64,000 bases of DNA, from positions 6,240,033 through 6,304,032 of the forward strand of contig OX578286.1 in the NCBI GenBank assembly GCA_951217055.1, given 5' to 3'. This document shows, piece by piece, positions 58,016 through 64,000 of this stretch. The stretch is from Gerris lacustris. Taxonomy: Eukaryota; Arthropoda; Insecta; Hemiptera; Gerridae. Numbering within the stretch: the stretch's first letter is position 1; the number at the start of each line of letters is the position of its first letter. Below the pieces are notes generated by a model. That model was not told the DNA's origin. It saw nothing but the letters and a program-made list of their open reading frames with translations, and searched no databases. The position numbers were made by a program, and so were the translations under genes.

Positions 58016-58690
58016 TAGTTCTTAAGTTAAGTCAACGAATGTTTCACAACGAATAGATGTGCAAAGTGGTTGATAGCACAATCCTTAAATCAGTTCATAA
58101 CCTATTGATCGATGCCTTAAAAAAAGAACCAACGAAAATACAATAATAAAAGTACAGGCTGGTAAATCTCGGTTAGTTTATAATTACATAGGCACATTAA
58201 AAGATATACAAACGAAAAACAAAAGGTATTTTTATTTGTCCGATTACTCACTGTTACAAAATGAAACAAAGAAAATAACAATAAAAAAAAACAAATATAG
58301 TAATGAAGAAAGAGAATTATAAAAATAAGAATAAGAATTAAAATAAAATTGATGAGCGGTGTGCTCTGCATTGTTGGTCTATATTTAGATATTGAAGAGG
58401 AGCCCCCGGGGGTTAGGCAGACCTGATTCTAGTGTGACTAACATGTGTCACATAGGTCAAACTTCTTTTTTATTTTGTTTGTTACTAATCTATATACAAA
58501 CCCTTCAGGTAAGTTTAGACAACCAATTCTTTTTTTAATACGCATTGCCAGATTTTTTGTTTTCTTCTATTCTTCATTTCTTCAGTGTTTAAATATCGTT
58601 ACAGCTTATAATCAATATTATATACAAGGTGATTCGCTTAAAAAAAGGGGGGGGGGGGAACAATTTTTTTCTATCCACATTAGTTATTTA
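58016..58690. other. Unassigned sequence
   Basis: Frames at 58117 (-) and 58445 (+) are low-complexity, without start or splice context. No gene called. Confidence 0.45.
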
Positions 58691-58691
58691 T

Positions 58692-59119
58692 GCACCTAGA
58701 GAGTAAATTAAGCCATTATTCCCTGAGCGAATATGTTGGTTCTTGATTTTATTTATTTTAATCAATAATAATTGTTAGCACTTTTAATAGCATATAATAT
58801 AAGAGATTCAATATTAAAAACAAATAAGAATTTCAATTTAAACTAAATTAGAAGGTTATTTGGATGCAGGTTTAAACAATGATACGCGCAAATTACAAAT
58901 AAGGTCGAAAAAGCAGTGCCACCAACCTGATTTCAACAACTTCACAACATTAGCCATTCATTCTCTACTATTTTTATAAAATAATTAAGTTGGCAATCCT
59001 TCTTTTTCTCCCTGGTTTTACTTCTTCTCCCTACTTTTTGAGTTCAGGGAAGAAAAGAGTTACTTTAGTCCCTCTGAACTACTCCAAAATTATAACTTTT
59101 TCTCCCTACTAGAGATAAA
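58692..59119 (+). mobile_element. Family F element, copy 4 (internal deletion)
   Basis: CACCTAGAGAGTAAATTAAG to TCCCTACTAGAGATAAAA; the GC-rich GGCGAAGCC block is missing. Confidence 0.7.
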
Positions 59120-59589
59120 ATTTTGCAAATATGTTTTAAATGAAATATTTTAATAGTATAGTTCTTTGTGCAGTAAGACTTCACTTACAAAATAAACATA
59201 TAGATTTATTTTAGTGACAAGCCTCATTGACAAGGTGATAGTTCTCACATGATAGAACTATCATGTCAGTTAACGTCATAGAACTATCGTGGAGGTGTAC
59301 AGACTACACGGTGAAAGTTAAAATACATCAAAATTTGATTTCTTATATCCGACATATCTGACTTGCGGATACAGAAACGAAGCATTTACTATATTATAAT
59401 ATGAGCTCTTAGGCCCGTGTCTTAATTTTATATTTAGATAAAAAGTAAAATTAAGTAAATTGATTTAGATAGGTTATTAAATCTAATCGAAGACCAACAA
59501 ATCGAAACAAACATTTATTTTTATTGGAATAAATGTGGTTGCCTTTGGTTAGCAATAACAAATCATCCCAAGATGCGTCGTCGTTGATT
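59120..59589. other. Unassigned sequence
   Basis: Contains short inverted motifs around ATAGAACTATCATG near 59260. No gene. Confidence 0.4.
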
Positions 59590-60066
59590 TTTACATGTAT
59601 TAAAGTATCAATTTAGCAAAATTTAAAGAGTGCAGACTGCTGAAATTAATCTGGGGCCCTCTGCGGACTACTTTCAATGAAGTATAAAAGCTTCATATAA
59701 ATCATAGAAGTACTTTTGAAGATATAGGTGTAAATAAATGTATGTTTGTGGGCATGTGGAAGAGAAACAAATAGACGCAGAAGGTTGAAACTTACATGGG
59801 TCCAACAATGAGCTAATTATGACCTACCATACAAATTTCATTTTGGATGTGTAGTTTTTAAGATATATTAGTTAGCAAACATTGAGTGACAGAACAACAG
59901 TGTGACAGACAGACCGATAGACAAACCGACAGACAGACACGGAACAATTGTTCCCTGATGAAACAGATTTCTGTCTTAGAATCTTTGAAATCGGAGTCAT
60001 AAAATTATTTTGGTTCTTCAGAACGATCACATAGCTTCCGTTACCTTCGGTAAGCTCGGAAGCAAA
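59590..60066 (-). mobile_element. Family B element, copy 4
   Basis: Minus-strand copy ending at the hairpin terminus CTTCCGTTACCTTCGGTAA and GCTCGGAAGCAAAAT. It abuts the transposase relic at 60067. Confidence 0.7.
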
Positions 60067-60470
60067 ATAAGATGTATGAAAAATTACATCAAGTAAATGG
60101 TGTCCTTTGTGATAAACTTTCTCTGTGAGCCTCTGGGTAAAATTTTCCATCGTGTTCTGCATCATCTTCCTCGGAATTACCATGGTGGTATCTCGGATTG
60201 CTTATTTTACCATTCCATGTAATGAGCCGTTAGGGAAACATTCGGTGAAGTTCATTCATTGAAATAGAAGCAGCATGGGTGAATGGGGGAAAATGGTTCC
60301 ATCCTGTTGAAATCATATGGTTTATAGTTTGAAGAGGTTTGCGACGTTCACAGTTCACACTGAAGGAAATTTCTCAACGTTTCCGCATAAAGCTCTGACG
60401 TAACTGTGTCGTTTCTTCTCAAAAGAATGGCACAATGACTTCATTTCTCGCGATTGCACATAAATGCTAC
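60067..60470 (-). pseudogene. Decayed Tc1/mariner-IS630-type DDE transposase, C-terminal part
   Basis: On the minus strand, pieces in different frames line up in the order of this family. First comes DTVTSELYAETLRNFLQ (about 60420-60360), then FQQDGTIFPHSP (about 60307-60270), where the family has QQDGAPPH with the catalytic Asp. Last is MVIPRKMMQNTMENFTQRLT followed by HHLLDVIFHT (60183-60080), matching the usual IP...M.N...R...GGHL.DVIF ending. Frameshifts and stops separate them. A family B copy begins where the C-terminus ends. The protein would have cut and rejoined element ends; this copy is dead. Confidence 0.6.
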
Positions 60471-60539
60471 ATTTTGGACTATGCAAAAAACTTTCTTGAT
60501 ATTCTTGAACTTCATTATTATTATAATCAAATTATAATT

Positions 60540-60840
60540 ATTATTAACTACGGGAAACAGACAGAGAAAAATAGACTCCAGCGCGGGGATTTGAACCACC
60601 GGCCTCTATATCAGACTTGTGGAAAAATTGAAAGCTTTAAATTCGGGTCAAGGTATCATTAACGTCAGAGAAATTCATTCTCCTGCGTAGCTTAGTTGGT
60701 TAGAGCGCTATACTAGAAATATAGAGGCCGGTGGTTCAAATCCCTGGTCTGTTTCCCGTAGTTAATAATAATTATAATTAGATTTAAATTAAAAATTTAA
60801 TCGTTCCGTAGTATGAATACTACCAAAATCGTAGTAAAAA
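60540..60840 (+). mobile_element. tRNA-like SINE/foldback, copy 2
   Basis: At 60682-60748 (+): TAGCTTAGTTGGTTAGAGCG (A box), anticodon-like stem CTATA/TATAG with loop CTAGAAA, then GGTGGTTCAAATCC (B box). The T-arm does not close and the acceptor is unpaired. A second B-box half (GGATTTGAACCACCGGCCTC) lies inverted at 60587-60610. Flanks AACTACGGGAAACAGAC and GTCTGTTTCCCGTAGTT are inverted, so the unit folds back. Tail TTCCGTAGTATGAATACTAC at about 60804. Confidence 0.6.
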
Positions 60841-60949
60841 AACCGATCAAAAACCGTAGTTTTAATTTTTCATTCATAAATTTCAATTGATTAATTGTTT
60901 GTCGATATTGTTAATAAAGTGCCATACCCTATTCAATCTGTTTACTTTT

Positions 60950-61550
60950 TTTGTTTCCGAGCTTACCGAAGGTAACAGAAGCTAAGTGATCGTTCTGTAA
61001 AACGAAAAATTTTTATGTCTCCGATTTCAAAAATTCAAGACAGAAATCCGCTTCAGACACCAGGGAACATTATTGGATCCGTGTCTGTCTGTCGGTCTGT
61101 CAGTCACTCAATTTTTGTGAACCAGCATATCTTAAATACTACTCGTCATATTTTAATGAAATTCGTATGGTAGGACATAATTAACCAACTGTTGGTCCCA
61201 TATAAGTTCCAACCTTCTGCGCCCATTAGTTTCTTTTCAACATGCGCACAAACATACATTTATTTACACCTATGTCTTTAAAGGTACTTATCTGATTTGT
61301 ATAAAACGTTTATCGAAAGTAGCCCGCAGATAGCCCCAGATTAATTTCAACCTGTCTACACTCTTTAAATGTTGCTAAATTGATACTTTAATTCATGTAA
61401 AAATATCAAAATAATTTTGACAGTTGGAAAAAATTCGGGGAAAAAATTAAATAAATTTTACAATAACGGCTTGTAAAAGTATAAAATCATTAAAGTATAC
61501 GAAATTGGACTCGAGGAATCATGTGCCACACTAATTGGCAGAGTATTTTT
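60950..61550 (+). mobile_element. Family B element, copy 5 (near full length)
   Basis: Hairpin end TTTCCGAGCTTACCGAAGGT, GTCT tract (TGTCTGTCTGTCGGTCTGTC), TTCAACATGCGCACAAACAT and terminus CACACTAATTGGCAGAGTAT. This is the best reference for family B. Confidence 0.75.
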
Positions 61551-62735
61551 TGACATTTTCATGTTTAGGCTATGGCACATAACAAAAAGCGTCACCGTTA
61601 CTGAAAGTAACGCTTAAAAACTCAGAAAAGTGTTTAATCTGAGTTTGATGGTTTGTTTGAAGTAGTCCTTTTATGGTTCCATATTATTTTTTGAAATTTG
61701 AATCTTCTTTACACATTTAATATTCAATAAAAATAAATTTGATCTACCCGAAAATAAACTCAGGGCCAATATATCTTTCAATTCCTAGAGGGGTTACATT
61801 ATTTTTATAGAATTACTTTTATCCCGTCATGTTAACTTTTGATTAAAATTTATATTGTTAACTATAACTATTGTTTACTATACTACTAACTCATATGAAA
61901 TAATATGACTCGAAAAAGCTATGCGCAGACTTTTAATTAGCAGACGTTTCTTTAACGTAATTAATCATTAATCCTATTAGCTATTTCTGTTTTTCTAATG
62001 AATGTAATTCATACTATGATTATAATTACGTTACGGACTATTATTCATGTTTAAATCTTGGAACAAATCTATCATGGATAAGAAAGAACCACTGTTTAGA
62101 TAATAATAATAAACAGTAGAGTAGAATACTGTTACATACTAATAAACTTAGTATAAATTATTTATTATATTTTGAAAAATCACTTATTCACAAAACAAAT
62201 AAAGGAATTTTCTCGGAACAAATATGTATCATGTATCTTTTATTTAAAACAAGTAATCTCTTTTAATATAATTTATTTTTTTTAGGATTGCATCATGCAA
62301 GATCTTTCATCATCCCTAATCTTTAGTTTAAATGAACGAATGCACCAGGTGATAATAAACAAGACACCTTGTTTTCTCACCTTAATGCATTCTAGTTGTG
62401 TTTTATTTTTTTGTTCTTCTATCGTTGTCTGATTGTTTCAGACAAATTTTCTGGTTAGTTAATATATAATAAACAAAGAGATGTTATTTTAAAATGTTAA
62501 TTCAAGGATGTAGTCAAAATTTCGATTAAAGATTAAATGAAAAGGGGTTTCTATTGTTCTCGTTTTTTTTGTGCTGATATCCTTTCAGCAAAATTAATCT
62601 TGTTGGTTAATTGGAATTGTAAAAATAAAATTTATATTTCTATATTTCATTCAAAACAAATTAGCTTAGAGAAGAAAACATTTTATTTTATTGTGGATTG
62701 TTACTGTATCTCTACAGTCTGCAGGGCTTTGCCTT
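61551..62735. other. Unassigned sequence
   Basis: A short match to 17222-17290 at its start. The frame at 62537-62737 (+) has no recognisable domain or exon signals. Confidence 0.45.
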
Positions 62736-62739
62736 GATG

Positions 62740-63620
62740 AATGACTTGCTTCTAATCATATCTTTCTTTAGCTAAGGATCTCCTACTTATAAATGTGGAT
62801 CATCTTTAGGTCTCTTTCTATCCTAAGCCATAGCACTTTTTCCTCTTACCATAGAGTCTCTGTCTGTTTCTGTTTTAAGTAAAGGATCTTCCTATAACTG
62901 TGGATCATCTTAAGGTATCATTCTATCCTAAGTCACGGATCTACTTCTTCTAATCGTGGAGCATCTTTATTGTCTGTCTCTTTCTATCCTGTCATGGATC
63001 TCCTTCCTCTAATCGTGGAGCATCTTTATTGTCTGTCTCTTTCTATCCTAAGTCATGGATATCCTTCCTCTAACTGTGGAGCATCTTCTTTTACCGTGGA
63101 GCATCTTTAGTCTCTCTCTCTTTCTATCCTAAGTCTCGGATCTCCTTCCTCTATTTGTGGAGCATCTTTATTGTCTGTCTCTTTCTATCCTAAGTCATGG
63201 ATATCCTTCCTCTAACTGTGGAGCATCTTCTTTTACCGGGGAGCATCTTTAGTCTCTGTCTCTTTCTATCCTGTCATGAATCTCCTTCCTCTAATCGTGG
63301 AGCATCTTTATTGTCTGTCTCTTTCTACCCTGTCATGAATCTCCTTCCTCTAATCGTGGAGCATCTTTATTGTCTGTCTCTTTCTATCCTAAGTCATGGA
63401 TATCCTTCCTCTAACTGTGGAGCATCTTCTTTTACCGTGGAGCATCTTTAGTCTCTCTCTCTTTCTATCCTAAGTCTCGGATCTCCTTCCTATAACTTTG
63501 GGGTATCTTTAGGCATCTTTCTATCATAGATCTTCTTCTTTTAACCGTGGAAGATATTTATTAGATCCCAATCTAACCTAAGCTACAGATCTCCTTCCTC
63601 TAACCTTGGATCATATTTAA
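62740..63620 (+). repeat. Irregular tandem array
   Basis: Units built from CTCTTTCTATCCTAAGTCAT, GGATCTCCTTCCTCTAA and GTGGAGCATCTTTA recur at about 55-75 bp with insertions. The frame at 63197 is an artefact of the repeat. Confidence 0.85.
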
Positions 63621-63704
63621 TCTCTTTCTACGTTATCCATTTTAACATAGCTGAGTTTAACTTAGTGCGTAGACCCCCACGGGTTGAATCGTAATCAGAT
63701 TCCG

Positions 63705-64000
63705 GATGAATCTGCCTCACGAAGGGGTTGAAGTCCGACGTTTCACTTACACTACTGGAAGCATCTTCAGGAATGTTCATACATCACCCACTCGACAAAG
63801 GAACACCGACGAAGGCAGCACCTGCCTGATTGCGTCATCCCGACAAAGGATTACCCCGAGTAAAGGAACCCCAAGGAAATCCAGTTACAATCTACTGTCT
63901 AGAAAACCAATAACCAATATAAATACGCCGTTCTTCTCTCTAGTCGGCAGTACATCTTGGTTTGCTGCGAGTCAACACCATGACGCACTACAGCCCTGAA
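63705..64000. mobile_element. Hammerhead-bearing foldback, copy 2 (cut by window end)
   Basis: The left arm 63705-63800 is related to the left arm at 26639 and contains, on the minus strand, CTGAAGA (63770-63764), GAAAC (63744-63740) and GUC before GG, i.e. all core positions. Stem II has mismatches (TGCTTCC with GTAAGT). The right arm starts at about 63960 (GAGTCAACACCATGACGCAC) and stops at CCTGAA, the first bases of the second core, at the window edge. Confidence 0.6.

Noticed and set aside
60682..60752. Possible tRNA gene (anticodon-like AGA)
   Set aside because: The T-arm does not pair, there is no acceptor stem, and no long variable arm as a serine tRNA needs; it belongs to a repeated foldback.
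63706..63999. 97-codon frame at the window end (plus)
   Set aside because: Overlaps the hammerhead-bearing foldback arms and has no protein similarity that I recognise.

Overview
The window is AT-rich eukaryotic DNA, most likely from an insect or another arthropod; the order cannot be settled from sequence alone. Pointers are an intron-split SoxE-type gene, Helentron/INE-1-like non-autonomous repeats with (GTCT)n tracts, many TIR elements, a Penelope-like element, an I-group LINE, tRNA-like repeats and minisatellites. There is no operon structure, and nearly all the small open frames are chance frames in repeats. Host coding content is thin. A first coding exon of a SoxE (Sox8/9/10, Drosophila Sox100B class) gene lies at 25507-25715 (+) and ends at a consensus donor; its HMG-box exon was not found. 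Three short candidate exons of an unrecognised gene lie at 41136-41183, 42623-42732 and 42822-42874 (+). Layout. 0-13 kb: interspersed repeats (families A to J here), a 0.9-kb foldback at 6.0-6.9 kb, hairpin-unit arrays at 0.9-1.1 and 11.9-12.25 kb, and (TA)n tracts. 13-21 kb: further family members, a tRNA-like SINE head at 14.6 kb and F, C and D elements. 21.8-23.9 kb: an H element bracketed by 110-bp tandem units. 25.5-27.5 kb: the SoxE exon, then a TIR element, a hammerhead-bearing foldback and another TIR element. 27.6-33.5 kb: a complete LINE with two intact ORFs and an 11-bp target-site duplication. 34-36 kb: a Penelope-like fragment with a GIY-YIG domain and a hammerhead-like motif, inserted with a 13-bp target-site duplication into an older repeat. 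36-48.8 kb: E, C and B repeats, the candidate exons and tandem arrays with 22-, about 21-, 43-, 28- and 71-bp units. 48.8-61.6 kb: long-TIR and Tc1-like elements, more A to G family copies, tRNA-like foldbacks and a decayed transposase. 62.7-63.6 kb: an irregular tandem array. 63.7-64.0 kb: a second hammerhead-bearing foldback cut by the window edge. How parts relate: the LINE, the Penelope-like fragment and the TIR elements look like passengers in introns or intergenic DNA around the SoxE exon. Several repeat families share an architecture of subterminal inverted repeats, a (GTCT)-type tract and a terminal hairpin, and they exchange modules. This fits non-autonomous Helentron-like elements mobilised in trans. 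No autonomous Helitron Rep/helicase gene was seen.
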